From Geminicoccaceae bacterium (GTDB lineage: Bacteria > Pseudomonadota > Alphaproteobacteria > Geminicoccales > Geminicoccaceae), in NCBI GenBank assembly GCA_025999455.1, contig AP024683.1:2854451-2918450 (forward strand): a stretch of DNA of 64,000 nt, read 5' to 3'. The notes beneath the pieces were generated by a model that was given only the letters and a program-made list of their open reading frames with translations, was not told where the DNA came from and did not search any database. The position numbers and the translations under genes are program-made. Of the stretch, positions 18,487 to 30,749 are shown one piece after another (position 1 is the stretch's first letter; each line of letters opens with the position of its first letter).

Positions 18487-19476
18487 TCAGCCGCCCGTCA
18501 CGCTCATGTGGCGGCGGACCGCCGGCCGGTTGTGACGGCGGTCGATCACGAAATCGTGGCCCTTGGGCTTGCGCGCGATGCCCTCGAGGATCGCCCGGCG
18601 GACGAGCTCGTTGCCCTCGGAGGCCCGGAGTGCCGCGCGCAGATCGGCTTTGTCCTCCTGGCCGAGGCACATGTACATGGTGCCCGTGCAGGTGACCCGC
18701 ACGCGGTTGCAGGCCTCGCAGAAATTGTGGGTCAAGGGCGTGATGAAGCCGAGCCGGCCGCCCGTTTCCTTGACTCGCACGTAACGGGCCGGACCGCCCG
18801 TCCGATAGTCGATGTCCTCGAGCGTCCAGCGCTGCTCGAGCCGGGCGCGGACGAGCGAGAGCGGCAGATATTGTTCGGTGCGGTCGCCGTCGATCTCGCC
18901 CATGGGCATGGTCTCGATGAGGGTGAGATCGAAGCCCTGCTCGCCGCACCAGGCGATCATCCGGTCGAACTCGTCCTCGTTGACCCCCTTCAAGGCCACG
19001 CAGTTGATCTTGATCGCGAGGCCCGCGGCCCGGGCCGCCTCGATCCCGGCCATCACCTTGCCGAACTTGCCCCAGCGGGTGATCGCCTCGAATTTGGCGG
19101 CATCGAGCGTGTCGAGCGAGACGTTCACCCGCCGCACCCCGAAGCGGTGGAGGTCGGTCGCGAACCGCTCGAGCTGGCTGCCGTTGGTCGTGAGCGTGAG
19201 TTCCTGGAGCCGACCCTCGCGGACGTGCCGGCCGAGCTGCTCGACGAGCCACATGAGGTTGCGGCGTACGAGCGGCTCGCCGCCCGTGAGCCGGATCCGC
19301 TTCACGCCGAGCTCGACGAACACGCCCGCGAGCCGGTCGAGCTCCTCGAGCGTGAGCAGTTCGGCTTTCGGCACGAAGGTCATGTTCTCCGCCATGCAGT
19401 AGACACAGCGGAAGTCGCAGCGGTCGGTCACCGAGATCCGCACATAGGTGATCGCCCGACCGAACGGATCGATCAT
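18487..19476 (-). CDS. moaA: GTP 3',8-cyclase MoaA
   Basis: This 329-residue radical SAM enzyme has the first cluster motif at Cys20, Cys24 and Cys27 ([12 protein letters not shown]), [10 protein letters not shown], and [10 protein letters not shown]. The second cluster region is [10 protein letters not shown] with a third Cys in YMCLG. The C terminus is the conserved Gly-Gly (MSVTGG). It converts GTP to 3',8-cyclo-GTP, the first step of molybdenum cofactor synthesis, together with MoaC. No other moa gene is in view. Confidence 0.95.
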   Translation of the reverse strand: MIDPFGRAITYVRISVTDRCDFRCVYCMAENMTFVPKAELLTLEELDRLAGVFVELGVKRIRLTGGEPLVRRNLMWLVEQLGRHVREGRLQELTLTTNGSQLERFATDLHRFGVRRVNVSLDTLDAAKFEAITRWGKFGKVMAGIEAARAAGLAIKINCVALKGVNEDEFDRMIAWCGEQGFDLTLIETMPMGEIDGDRTEQYLPLSLVRARLEQRWTLEDIDYRTGGPARYVRVKETGGRLGFITPLTHNFCEACNRVRVTCTGTMYMCLGQEDKADLRAALRASEGNELVRRAILEGIARKPKGHDFVIDRRHNRPAVRRHMSVTGG

Positions 19477-19608
19477 CGCCGCCTCCTCCCCGGGCCCGGG
19501 CGATCGGCCGCGCCGGCCACCGGACCTTTACGGCTATGGTGCGGTCGGGCGATCCTCGCAAGGGGGCCGCGTGGTCGCGACCGGCCCGATCCGGGAGCGC
19601 CGCCGCTC

Positions 19609-20373
19609 ATGGTCCGCAAGCTCGCCTTCCTCGCCGCCGACACCGCCGAGGCGCAGCGCGCGCGCCGGGAGCTCGAGCGCGTCTACGGCGCCGTGCCGGT
19701 CGAGGCGGCCGACGTCCTCGTGCCCTTGGGCGGCGACGGCTTCATGCTCGAGACCCTCCACGCGCACCTCGACCGGCGGATCCCGATCTACGGGATGAAC
19801 CTCGGCACGGTGGGTTTCCTCTTGAACGCCTTCCGGATCGACGGGCTGCTCGAGCGGATCGCCGAGGCCACGCCGGTCGACCTCCACCCCTTGCGCATGC
19901 GCGCCGAACTCGCCTCGGGCGAGGTCCGCGAGAGCCTCGCCATCAACGAGGTCTCGGTCTATCGCGAGACCCGCCAGGCGGCCTGGCTGGCGATCGACAT
20001 CGACGGAATCTGCCGGCTGCCGCAGCTCGTCTGCGACGGTGTGCTGGTCGCCACCCCGGCCGGCTCGACCGCCTACAATCTCTCCGCCCACGGCTCGATC
20101 ATCCCGCTCGGCGCCGAGCTCTTGGCCCTCACCCCGATCAGCCCGTTCCGGCCGCGCCGCTGGCGGGGGGCGCTCCTTCCTTCGCGGACCCGCTTCACGA
20201 TCCGCGTGCTCGATGCCGAGAAGCGGCCGGTGAGCGCGGTCGCCGACTACAGCGAGTTCCGCGACGTCCTGCGGGTCGACGTCTGGGAGGATCGGGCGAT
20301 CGCCTGCCGGCTCTTGTTCGACCCCGAGCACAATCTCGAGGAGCGCATCTTGAAGGAGCAGTTCATCCCCTGA
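19609..20373 (+). CDS. nadK: NAD kinase
   Basis: The 254-residue protein has the NAD kinase motif GGDG at residues 41-44 ([12 protein letters not shown]), [12 protein letters not shown], the catalytic AINEVSVYR, and [15 protein letters not shown] followed by the PLG loop. It phosphorylates NAD+ to NADP+. The short alphaproteobacterial-type length matches. The gene is divergent from moaA, and the 132-base gap should hold both promoters. Confidence 0.94.
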   Translation: MVRKLAFLAADTAEAQRARRELERVYGAVPVEAADVLVPLGGDGFMLETLHAHLDRRIPIYGMNLGTVGFLLNAFRIDGLLERIAEATPVDLHPLRMRAELASGEVRESLAINEVSVYRETRQAAWLAIDIDGICRLPQLVCDGVLVATPAGSTAYNLSAHGSIIPLGAELLALTPISPFRPRRWRGALLPSRTRFTIRVLDAEKRPVSAVADYSEFRDVLRVDVWEDRAIACRLLFDPEHNLEERILKEQFIP

Positions 20374-20415
20374 CGGCCGCGGCCTCGGGGCCCGGGTTCG
20401 GCCCGTCCGCTGCGC

Positions 20416-23094
<2,679 letters not shown>

Positions 23095-23206
23095 GCGTTC
23101 GCGGCGTCCCGTGCTCGCCGGCAACGTGACACAGGGCGCCGACCCCTTCAACGGCGCGCTCGCACCCTTGCATCGGGCCGCGGAATCCCCTACCTCGGCG
23201 CCCGGC

Positions 23207-23281
23207 GGGCGCGTAGCTCAGCGGTAGAGCACTACGTTGACATCGTAGGGGTCAGAGGTTCGATCCCTCTCGCGCCCACCA
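23207..23281 (+). tRNA. tRNA-Val (GAC anticodon)
   Basis: The acceptor stem is GGGCGCG with CGCGCCC. The D arm is GCTCAGCGGTAGAGC. The anticodon stem-loop is CTACG-TTGACAT-CGTAG with anticodon GAC, and the T arm is GAGGTTCGATCCCTC. The 3' CCA is encoded at 23279-23281. Confidence 0.96.
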
Positions 23282-23311
23282 CCCTCCGCGGCACCGACCG
23301 GAAAGCCCCGC

Positions 23312-24262
23312 TCAGGGGTAGGCGAGCAAAGCCTCGAGGATCGTCTCGACGGCCGCGTCGCGGTCGATCGCCGCCGCCATCTGGACGTTCGCAGGCTTCG
23401 GCATCTGCTCGGCCGGCAGCCCGGCATCCGGGCGGATCCCGCGCCGGTCGACCACCGTCATCCCGCGCGTCGGGCCCGGGGCGAGCGCCACCTCGAGCGC
23501 GACCGGCTCGAGGCGGACCGCATCCGGGCGGAGCCAGGGCAGGAGCGCCAAGGCGTCGTGGATGGGCGCGCCCTCGGCCCCGTAGATCCGGCGGTAGCGC
23601 TGCCGGTAGAAGTCGAGCAAGGCGGCCACGGTCCGCGCCACGCGCCCGCCCGCCCGCAGCCGCGCGAGATCCCCCTCGCGCAAAAGAACCGTGCGGCTCG
23701 TCTCGAAGCCGAGCCAGAAGATCGGGGCGCCGCAGCCGAAGACGATGTACGCCGCTTCGGGGTCGGCCACGACGTTGCGGCAGGCCATCGGCCGGACGTT
23801 GCCCGGTCCGGCACTCCCGCCCATGATCGCGACCGCACGCAGCCAACGCGGGAGCCTGGGCTCCAGACGGAGCGCGAGCGCCATGTTCGTCTGCGGACCG
23901 GTGAGCGCCACCACGAGCTCCTCGCGATGGGCGCGCGCGGTCTCGATCAAGAGCTCGACCGCGTGCGCGCCGAGCGGGGCGCGCCGCGGCTCGGGCAGCG
24001 CCACCCCGTCGAGGCCGCTTCCACCGTGCGCCGCACCGGCCGCGGGCGGTGGCTCGCCGAGGAGCGATCGTGCGGCACCCGCGGCGACCGGCACCTCGAG
24101 CCCCGCGAGCTCCAGGATCGCGAGCGCGTTGCGCGTCGTCGCCTCGACCGGCGCGTTGCCGAAGACCGTCGTCACGGCCAGAAGCTCGAGCCGCTGCGCG
24201 GCCACGAGGATCGCCACCGCGTCGTCGTGGCCGGGATCGCCGTCGAGGAGCAGTTTCGTCAC
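23312..24262 (-). CDS. Inosine/uridine-preferring nucleoside hydrolase
   Basis: The GTG at 24262 starts a 316-residue protein with LLLDGDPGHDDAVAI (Ca2+-binding DxDxxxDD signature, residues 7-14), TVFGNAPVEATTRNA, LTGPQTNMALAL, MGGSAGPGNV and the late acid-base His in PIHDALALL. The family hydrolyses the N-glycosidic bond of nucleosides for salvage. It is divergent from the sugar ABC operon at 24377. A ribose-related link is possible but not shown. Confidence 0.9.
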   Translation of the reverse strand: MTKLLLDGDPGHDDAVAILVAAQRLELLAVTTVFGNAPVEATTRNALAILELAGLEVPVAAGAARSLLGEPPPAAGAAHGGSGLDGVALPEPRRAPLGAHAVELLIETARAHREELVVALTGPQTNMALALRLEPRLPRWLRAVAIMGGSAGPGNVRPMACRNVVADPEAAYIVFGCGAPIFWLGFETSRTVLLREGDLARLRAGGRVARTVAALLDFYRQRYRRIYGAEGAPIHDALALLPWLRPDAVRLEPVALEVALAPGPTRGMTVVDRRGIRPDAGLPAEQMPKPANVQMAAAIDRDAAVETILEALLAYP

Positions 24263-24376
24263 GAGCCTGTCATCCGTCTCTGGTCCAGCCCGCGCCGGCC
24301 GGCCGATCGCGACGGGTCCGCGCTGCGGCGCGTTCCCCCCGCGGCCGTGCCGGCAGCGAAGGAGAGGAGAGCCTCG

Positions 24377-25639
24377 ATGCGACGCCTCACGCGACGAACC
24401 GGTCTTTCGCTCGGCCTCGCGGCGGCCGCCGGTGCCGCGCTCGGCCGGATCGCCGACGCCCGGACCACGACCTTGCGGGTGGTCTGGATGGGCTGGCCCG
24501 ACGAGCAGGTCGTGCCACTCATGGATTCCTTCCGCAAGGCTCGTCCCGACATCGAGCTCGCGGTCGAGCAGATCCCCTTCGTCCAGATCTTCCAGACCCT
24601 CGAGGTCCGGCTCGGCGCCCGCACCGCCGACCCCGACATCTTCATCTGCGATTCGCCGCTGACCGCCTCCTACGCGGTCCGCGGGCACCTGCTCGACCTC
24701 ACGCCGCACATCGACGCGGCGCGCTTCACGAAGGCCGCGATCGACGCCGCCTCCTGGCAGGGCAAGATCTATTCCGCACCGTTCGGCAGCTCGATGCCGG
24801 TCCTCTTCTACAACAAGGCCCTCTTCCGCGAGGCCGGCATCACCCCGCCCGAGCCCGACGTCACCAAGCGCTGGACCTGGGAGCAGCTCGTCGAGGTCGC
24901 GAAGAAGCTCACCGATCCCGACAAGAACCGCTGGGGCTTCAGCTTCGAGCAGCAGGAACGACCCTACATGCTCCTGCCGCTCGGCCAATCCCTGGGCGGC
25001 GTGGCGCTCTCCCCCGACGGCTTGAAAGCGACGGGCTACGTCGACGGCCCGGCCTTCGTCGAAGCCTACAGCTTCATGCAGAAGCTCTACACCGAGTGGA
25101 AGGTGAGCCCGCCGGGCCTGTTCGACCCGAACCTGCCGGTCGAGCAGTTCGGCAACGGCCGCATCGCCATGCTCGTCGCCGGCACCTTCAACGAGGCCAC
25201 GATCCGCAACAAGTACCCGCAGATCGAGTTCGGCGTGGCGCCCTACCCGACCTTCGCCGCGGGCAAGCCCGTCACGCCTACGGGGGCTTGGCACATCGGC
25301 GTCAACCCGCGCACCCGCCACAAGGACGAGGCCCTCGCCTTCATCGACCATTTCATGAGCGAGGAGCTGCAGATCCTCTGGTTCAAGCTGCGCCCCTACC
25401 CGCCCGTCCTGCGCTCGGTCTGGGAGAAGGAGGCCGCCACCTTCGCGACCGACATGTGGCGGATCGTCCGCTACGAGCTCGACCACACGGCCGTGCCGCG
25501 GCCGGCCACGCCGGGCTTCCGCGAGTACGAGGACATCTTGCGCGTGGCGCTGCGCGACATCACGACCGGCGCCGACGTGAAGGCGACGCTCACGGCGGCG
25601 GCCCAGAAGATCGATCGCGAGCTGCAGAAGTACCGTTGA
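24377..25639 (+). CDS. Sugar ABC transporter substrate-binding protein
   Basis: The 420-residue protein starts at 24377 after GGAGAGGAGAG. An Arg-rich signal (MRRLTRRTGLSLGLAAAAGA, possibly Tat-type) is followed by TTLRVVWMGWPDEQVVPLMD. Further blocks are PDIFICDSPLTASYA, YSAPFGSSMPVLFYNKALF, the WTWEQLVEVAKKLT stretch, and FGNGRIAMLVAGTF. This is the SBP_bac_1 (MalE/UgpB-like) family of cluster B binding proteins for oligosaccharides or polyols. It is the first gene of an operon with two permeases and no ATPase. Confidence 0.9.
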   Translation: MRRLTRRTGLSLGLAAAAGAALGRIADARTTTLRVVWMGWPDEQVVPLMDSFRKARPDIELAVEQIPFVQIFQTLEVRLGARTADPDIFICDSPLTASYAVRGHLLDLTPHIDAARFTKAAIDAASWQGKIYSAPFGSSMPVLFYNKALFREAGITPPEPDVTKRWTWEQLVEVAKKLTDPDKNRWGFSFEQQERPYMLLPLGQSLGGVALSPDGLKATGYVDGPAFVEAYSFMQKLYTEWKVSPPGLFDPNLPVEQFGNGRIAMLVAGTFNEATIRNKYPQIEFGVAPYPTFAAGKPVTPTGAWHIGVNPRTRHKDEALAFIDHFMSEELQILWFKLRPYPPVLRSVWEKEAATFATDMWRIVRYELDHTAVPRPATPGFREYEDILRVALRDITTGADVKATLTAAAQKIDRELQKYR

Positions 25640-25662
25640 TCCCGAGCCACGGAGCCGGGCGG

Positions 25663-26562
25663 ATGCCCGCCGCACCCGCCCCGCGATCCTCGAGCCCGAG
25701 CGGCTTCCGGGTGCCGCTCGTCGTGGCCTTCGCCTTTCTGGCCCCGGCGCTCGGGCTCCTCTTCCTCTTCCGCGTCGTGCCGATCGCGATCGCGCTCTTC
25801 GGCAGCCTCACGGGCACGAAGCTCACGGGCGAGACGGTCTTCGTGGGCCTCGCCAATTTCCGCGCGCTCGTCGAGGATCCGAGCTTTTGGCGGTCGCTCG
25901 AGGTCACCCTCGTCTTCAACCTCGTCGTCAACCCGCTGCAGATCGTCTGCGCTCTGGCCCTCGCCCTCCTGGTCCGCCGGCCGACCCGCTTCGTGCCGGC
26001 CTTCCGGACCGCCTACATCGCGCCCATGACGGTCTCGATCGCGCTCACCTCCGTCCTCTGGGCGATCCTGCTCGAGCCCACGGCGGGCCCGGTCAACGGC
26101 CTCCTGCGCGCCCTCGGCTTCGCCCCGCAGCCCTTCTTCCGCAGCGAGGACCAGGCGCTCGCGAGCCTCGTGCTCCTCGCGAGCTGGAAGGGCGTAGGCT
26201 ATTGGATGCTCTTCCTTCTGGCCGGGCTCCTGCGGATCCCCGAGGAGCTCCACGAAGCCGCCGCGATCGACGGCGCGGGCCCGCTCGCTCGCTTCTTCCG
26301 GATCACCTTGCCGCTCTTGCGCCGGCCGCTCGGCTTCGTGTTCGTCGCCGACACGACTGCCAACTTCCTCCTCTTCGCGCCGGTCTACGTGATCACCCAC
26401 GGCGGCCCGAACGGCGCCACCTCGCTCCTCATGTTCGAAGCCTATCAGGCGGCCTTCACCTATCTCGACCAGGGCCGCTCCCTCGCGATCTCGGTCCTCG
26501 TCCTCGCGATCCTCGCGGCGACCGTGACGCTCCAGCTCCGCCTGTTCCGGGAGCGCGGATGA
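25663..26562 (+). CDS. Sugar ABC transporter permease (MalF/UgpA-like)
   Basis: The 299-residue inner-membrane protein has six predicted helices. The EAA cytoplasmic loop is ELHEAAAIDGAGPLARFFRI followed by TLPLL, where the ATPase docks. AYIAPMTVSIALTSVLWAIL and THGGPNGATSLLMFEAYQAA are typical of MalF-type subunits. Its end overlaps the next permease by four bases. It partners the binding protein at 24377. Confidence 0.92.
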   Translation: MPAAPAPRSSSPSGFRVPLVVAFAFLAPALGLLFLFRVVPIAIALFGSLTGTKLTGETVFVGLANFRALVEDPSFWRSLEVTLVFNLVVNPLQIVCALALALLVRRPTRFVPAFRTAYIAPMTVSIALTSVLWAILLEPTAGPVNGLLRALGFAPQPFFRSEDQALASLVLLASWKGVGYWMLFLLAGLLRIPEELHEAAAIDGAGPLARFFRITLPLLRRPLGFVFVADTTANFLLFAPVYVITHGGPNGATSLLMFEAYQAAFTYLDQGRSLAISVLVLAILAATVTLQLRLFRERG

Positions 26563-27404
26563 TCGCCGGCCGCGGCCTGCGCTTCGCCCGCACGGCGGCG
26601 CGTTACACGGTGCTCCTGCTCGTCGCCCTCTTCTTCCTCTTGCCGATCTGGTGGCTCCTCGTCGCCTCGATCCGGCCCACGGCCGAGACCTTCCGGAGTT
26701 CCTCCGAGTTCGGGCTCGCCACGCTCTGGCCCTCGGTCGTCACCTTCGACCACTATGCCCGCGTCTTCGCAGGCGTCCTGCCGCGTGCCGTCGCCAATTC
26801 GCTCTTCGTCGCGCTCTCGACCGTCGTCGCCGGCATCCTCGTCTGCTCGCTCGCGGGCTTCGCCTTCGCCGTCTTCGAATTTCCCTTGAAGCGCCCGCTC
26901 TTCGCCCTCGTCCTCTTGACCTTCATGATGCCCTTCGAATCGATCGTCATCCCGCTCTACGTGCTGATCCGGGCGCTCGAATGGTCCAACACCTATTGGG
27001 CCTTGATCCTGCCCGAGGTGGCGAGCGGCCTCGTGATCTTCCTCTTCCGCCAATTCTTCGCCGGGATCCCGAAGGAGCTCTACGAGGCGGCGCGGGTCGA
27101 CGGCGCCTCCTGGTTCCAGATCTGGTGGCGGCTCACCCTGCCGCTCTCGGGCCCGGTCGTAGCGGCGGGGGCGCTCGTCCTCTTCGTCCACCAATGGGAC
27201 GCCTTCTTCTGGCCGCTCGTCGCCGCCCCTTCGGCCGAGCTCGTGACCGTCCAGGTCGCGATCGCCCGCAACGTCACGCTCGAGGTCGCGAACTGGGGCG
27301 AGCTCTTCGCTTCCGCCTCGACCGCGATCCTCGTCGCGATGATCCCCTTCCTGCTCCTGCAGCGCTGGTACGTCCGCACCGTCGGCCTCGCGAGCGAGCG
27401 CTGA
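26559..27404 (+). CDS. Sugar ABC transporter permease (MalG/UgpE-like)
   Basis: This 281-residue permease has six helices. Its EAA loop is ELYEAARVDGASWFQIWWRL followed by TLPLSGP. FLLPIWWLLVASIRPTAETF at the start and the MPFESIVIPLYVLI helix mark it as the MalG-type partner. The operon ends here without an ATPase gene. The UgpC/MalK-like ATPase at 62585-63661, or one elsewhere, would have to energise it (inference). Confidence 0.92.
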   Translation: MIAGRGLRFARTAARYTVLLLVALFFLLPIWWLLVASIRPTAETFRSSSEFGLATLWPSVVTFDHYARVFAGVLPRAVANSLFVALSTVVAGILVCSLAGFAFAVFEFPLKRPLFALVLLTFMMPFESIVIPLYVLIRALEWSNTYWALILPEVASGLVIFLFRQFFAGIPKELYEAARVDGASWFQIWWRLTLPLSGPVVAAGALVLFVHQWDAFFWPLVAAPSAELVTVQVAIARNVTLEVANWGELFASASTAILVAMIPFLLLQRWYVRTVGLASER

Positions 27405-27440
27405 GCGCACGGCCCGCGGCACGCGGAACATCACCGTCAC

Positions 27441-27484
27441 AAACTTGTCCCGCTTGCCCGTTCCCGGCCGGCCGGGACAAGTTT
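27441..27484. promoter_or_regulatory. Inverted repeat upstream of cas6
   Basis: Perfect 11-bp inverted arms AAACTTGTCCC (27441-27451) and GGGACAAGTTT (27474-27484) are separated by 22 bases. They lie 35 bases before the cas6 start in a 114-base gap after the sugar operon. The arms share GACAAG(C/T)TT with the palindromes on either side of the CRISPR array. This suggests an operator for the cas operon, though an RNA hairpin (attenuator or terminator) is also possible. Confidence 0.5.
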
Positions 27485-27518
27485 CGGTGGACCACGACCC
27501 GGGCCGGATCACCGCACG

Positions 27519-28478
27519 ATGGATTGCGTCGCGCCGAACGCCCTGCCGATCACCCTCTCCCGCCACCGCCTCGTCTTCGCCCCCGAAGCGCCCATGCGGC
27601 TTCCGGCCTTCGCGGGCTCGGCCTGGCGCGGCGGGCTCGGCTGGGCCTTGAAGCGGCTCGTCTGCGTCATGCGCCTCCGCCCCTGCGAGGGGTGCCCGCT
27701 CGAGCTCTCCTGCATCTACCCCACGATCTTCGCCGCCCGCCCGGACGAGGAGGCGCAGAAGATGCGCCGCTACGAGCGGGTGCCGAACCCCTTCGTCCTG
27801 CGCCAGATCCACCCCTCCCGGACGACCGTCGGCCCCGAGGACCGGGTGGTGGTCGAGCTCGGCCTCGTGGGCCGCGCCTGCCGCCAGATCGCCTATCTCG
27901 TGCGCGCCCTCGACCAGGCGGGCGAAGGTGGGATCGGCCCCGACCGCGGCCGGCTGCGCCTTCTTGCCGTGAGTCCGGTCGAATCGCCCTGGGCGCCGCT
28001 CGAGCTCGAGCCCGCGAGCCAGGCGATCCGCGCCGAGGGGGCCACACCGCCCGTACCCGAGCTCTGGCCACGGGTCGAGCTCCGGCTCGAAACACCCTTG
28101 CGGCTGCAGCACGAGGGCCGGCTCGTGGGCCCGCAGCTCTTCCGCCCGGCCTGCCTCGCGATGGCGCTCGTGCGGCGCGTCTCGATGCTCTGCCACCATC
28201 ACGGCGAGACCGACCTCGAGGCCGACTTCCCGGCCCTCAAAGCGCAGGCCGAAGCGATCCGTGTGCTCGATTCGCAGATCGAATGGGTCGAGCAGCTGCG
28301 CCGCTCGGCGCGCCAGAAAGCGGTCCTGCCGATGGGCGGGCTCGTGGGGCGGCTGGTCCTCGACCTCTCCGACGCCGCCCCCCTCTGGCCCTTCTTCTGG
28401 CTCGGCCAATGGCTGCACGCCGGCAAGGGTGCCACCATGGGCATGGGGGCGTACCGGCTGGTTCGCGCCCCGGCGTGA
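27519..28478 (+). CDS. cas6: CRISPR pre-crRNA endoribonuclease Cas6
   Basis: The 319-residue RAMP protein resembles the Cas6 form found with type III systems (PF10040). It has AFAGSAWRGGLGWALKRLVC, then the Cys cluster CEGCPLELSC (Cys56, Cys59, Cys65), IYPTIF, and near the C terminus the Gly-rich loop HAGKGATMGMGAYRL that closes the RRM-like fold. Cas6 cuts the repeat RNA to leave an 8-nt 5' handle, here predicted ATTAAGAC. It is the first gene of the plus-strand cas run; the next gene starts 82 bases downstream. Confidence 0.87.
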   Translation: MDCVAPNALPITLSRHRLVFAPEAPMRLPAFAGSAWRGGLGWALKRLVCVMRLRPCEGCPLELSCIYPTIFAARPDEEAQKMRRYERVPNPFVLRQIHPSRTTVGPEDRVVVELGLVGRACRQIAYLVRALDQAGEGGIGPDRGRLRLLAVSPVESPWAPLELEPASQAIRAEGATPPVPELWPRVELRLETPLRLQHEGRLVGPQLFRPACLAMALVRRVSMLCHHHGETDLEADFPALKAQAEAIRVLDSQIEWVEQLRRSARQKAVLPMGGLVGRLVLDLSDAAPLWPFFWLGQWLHAGKGATMGMGAYRLVRAPA

Positions 28479-28560
28479 CGAGGCCCGCCGACGGGTCACC
28501 TTGTGATCGAGCCACGGCCGCGGCTACACCCAAAGACAAAGCTGGGGGGGGAACCGGCGC

Positions 28561-29934
28561 ATGGCCGAGCTGACCGCGACCCGCTCGCTCGTGGCGCTGC
28601 CGTTCCAGCCGGTCGACGTCGCCACGCAAGTGAAGGCCCGCCGGCTCGTCGAGCGCGGCGAGGCCGACGGCCGCTCCAACCTGCCGCCCTCGGACGCCGT
28701 CGCGCCGAGCGCCACCGAGCGGGAGATCGTGAGCGACATCCGGGCCGAACGCGAGCGCCTCGTCAACGCCCTCACCTCGCATCTCCGCGCCCAGAACGAC
28801 GCCCTCGCCACCCTCGACACGGCGATGGACGTGGCCAAGCTCCGCAACGAGGCGGAGCACGCGATCTCCAGGCTCGAGCAGAGCCATGTCGGCTGGAAGG
28901 GCGACATCCTCCGCCTGCTGCGCGACGCCCGCGACGCCAAGAAGGAATACGACGACTTCCGGATCCGGCACGGCCTCGCCCGCCCCGCCCACGATTCCGG
29001 CGAGCCCTGGAAGACGCGGGCGGTCCTGGCGTTCTTTGTCGCCGTCGAGTCCGGGTTCAATAGTTTCTTCTTCGCCGCGGGCTCGGATCTCGGGCTCGTG
29101 GGTGGTGTGACACTCGCGCTCGGCATCAGCGTCGTGAACGTGCTCGTCCTCGGCTTCGTGCTCGGCCTCTTCCCGGCCCGTTGGACGCACCACCGATCGC
29201 TGCTCGTCCGCACGCCCGGCTGGTTCCTCCTGCTCGCCGGCCTGGGTCTCCTCCTCCTCTTCAATGCCGGCATCGCGCATTTCCGCGATGCCTACGAACG
29301 GCTCGGTGAAGGTGTCGACCTCAACGAGGTCTGGGCACATCTGCGCGAGCAGCCCTTCGGGCTCGTGCGGATCCAGTCCTGGCTCCTGTTCTTCCTCGGG
29401 CTCTTCTTCGCCGGGCTCGGCTTCTGGAAGGGCTACGGCTTGGACGACCCCTACCCCGGCTACGGCCGGATCGCCCGCCGATGGCGGCAAGCGGAACAAC
29501 GCTATCTCGACACCCGCCAGGACCGGCTCGAGGAAGCGAGTGGGATCCGCGACGAGGCCAAGGGAGCCCTGGATCGGGCGATCGAGCAGTTGCGCGGCGC
29601 CGCGCTCCAGCGCGAGCAGACGCTGGGTGCCCGCGCCCGGATCGTGCAGGAATATCTCGCCCACGAACGCCATCTCGAAGAGGCGGCGAACACGCTCCTG
29701 GCTGCCTATCGCGACGCCAACCGGCGGGTCCGCACGACCCCGGCGCCCGTTGGCTTCGACACGGTCTTCGCCTTCGAGGACCGCGCCCTCGACCGGCCGA
29801 CGATCCAGGCCCTCCTCGCGGTCAAACCGCTGCGGGCCGATCCCGACGCTCTCCTCGCCGAGCTCGACGGGCTGCGTGGCCGCGTGCTCGCCGCCTACGA
29901 GGCGATCTTCGACGACGCGCCGGAGGCGGTCTGA
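28561..29934 (+). CDS. Four-TM coiled-coil membrane protein of the CRISPR-linked membrane module
   Basis: I do not recognise this 457-residue family. Residues 1-150 are soluble and include a charged coiled-coil stretch (about 52-135) preceded by a conserved-looking ALPFQPVDVATQVKARRLVE. Four hydrophobic helices follow at about 153-176, 180-204, 221-241 and 272-292, with FFFAAGSDLGLVGG in a loop between the first two. A second long coiled coil (about 303-400) makes up the C-terminal third. The TGA overlaps the ATG of the next gene, so the two are translationally coupled. The context (cas6 upstream, MotA/MotB-like and cas10 genes downstream) suggests a structural part of a membrane complex triggered by the type III system; this is inference. 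Confidence 0.75.
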   Translation: MAELTATRSLVALPFQPVDVATQVKARRLVERGEADGRSNLPPSDAVAPSATEREIVSDIRAERERLVNALTSHLRAQNDALATLDTAMDVAKLRNEAEHAISRLEQSHVGWKGDILRLLRDARDAKKEYDDFRIRHGLARPAHDSGEPWKTRAVLAFFVAVESGFNSFFFAAGSDLGLVGGVTLALGISVVNVLVLGFVLGLFPARWTHHRSLLVRTPGWFLLLAGLGLLLLFNAGIAHFRDAYERLGEGVDLNEVWAHLREQPFGLVRIQSWLLFFLGLFFAGLGFWKGYGLDDPYPGYGRIARRWRQAEQRYLDTRQDRLEEASGIRDEAKGALDRAIEQLRGAALQREQTLGARARIVQEYLAHERHLEEAANTLLAAYRDANRRVRTTPAPVGFDTVFAFEDRALDRPTIQALLAVKPLRADPDALLAELDGLRGRVLAAYEAIFDDAPEAV

Positions 29935-30749
29935 TGGGTCCCTCGCGCAGCCGCCGCCGCGGCCGCCGGCCGGACCGCTCGACCCTCTGGGCGGTCCTCG
30001 CCTCGATCGGTGCAGCGATCCTTCTGGTCGGCTACTTCACCTTGCACTGGTGGGCGAAGGGCCAACGGGTGGCGATCGACGAGGCGACGCTCTGCCCCGT
30101 GAGCGGCCCCTCGGCGGTGACCGCCGTCCTCGTCGACCGCTCGGATCCTCTCAACAGCCAGCAGGCCCGACGGGTGCGTCAGGTGCTCGACCGGGTGGTG
30201 GCCGAAGCTCCGGTCGGCGGACGGGTGGCACTCTACGTCGCCGAGGCCGACGCCTTCACCGCGCTCGCCCCGGTCCTCGCCCTCTGCAACCCGGGCTCGG
30301 AAGCCAACCCGCTCTACCAGAACCCCAAGAAGATCCGCGCCCGCTACGAGGAGGGCTTCAAGGCGCGGTTCGAAGCCGTCGGAAAGGCGCTGCTCGAGCC
30401 CGCGCAACGCAAGACCTCGCCCATCATGGAGAGCATCAAGGCCGTCTGCATCGACGCGTTCGGGGCCGCACCGCCGGGCGTGCCGTTGCGGCTCGTCGTG
30501 GTGAGCGACCTCATCCAGCACAGCCCGATCACGAGCCACTACCGCGATCGCAACTTCGAATCGTTCCTGCGCGACTCGCGACTTTCCGGGGTTCTCGTCG
30601 ATTGCAAGGGGGCGGAGGTCGAGCTGCTCTACATCCTCAGGCTCGGCAAGGACGGCCGACCGACCGTCCAGAACGGGGCGCACCAGCGCTTCTGGGACCT
30701 CTGGTTCCAGCGGATGAACGCCCGCCCCAAGAGCCTGGAGGCGGTCTGA
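29934..30749 (+). CDS. Membrane-anchored VWA-like protein
   Basis: The 271-residue protein has an Arg-rich cytoplasmic start, one TM helix (about 17-38) and a soluble domain with a von Willebrand A-like pattern. A first strand ends TAVLVDRSDPL (Asp68, Ser70, in place of a canonical DxSxS), there is a central TSPIMESIKA helix (161-170), and a late strand reads LRLVVVSDLIQHSP (Ser191-Asp192). The metal site looks partly degenerate. VWA domains usually mediate regulated protein-protein contacts. It sits between the 4-TM protein and the MotA-like gene, with an ATGA overlap upstream and no gap downstream. The fold assignment comes from pattern reading only. Confidence 0.65.
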   Translation: MGPSRSRRRGRRPDRSTLWAVLASIGAAILLVGYFTLHWWAKGQRVAIDEATLCPVSGPSAVTAVLVDRSDPLNSQQARRVRQVLDRVVAEAPVGGRVALYVAEADAFTALAPVLALCNPGSEANPLYQNPKKIRARYEEGFKARFEAVGKALLEPAQRKTSPIMESIKAVCIDAFGAAPPGVPLRLVVVSDLIQHSPITSHYRDRNFESFLRDSRLSGVLVDCKGAEVELLYILRLGKDGRPTVQNGAHQRFWDLWFQRMNARPKSLEAV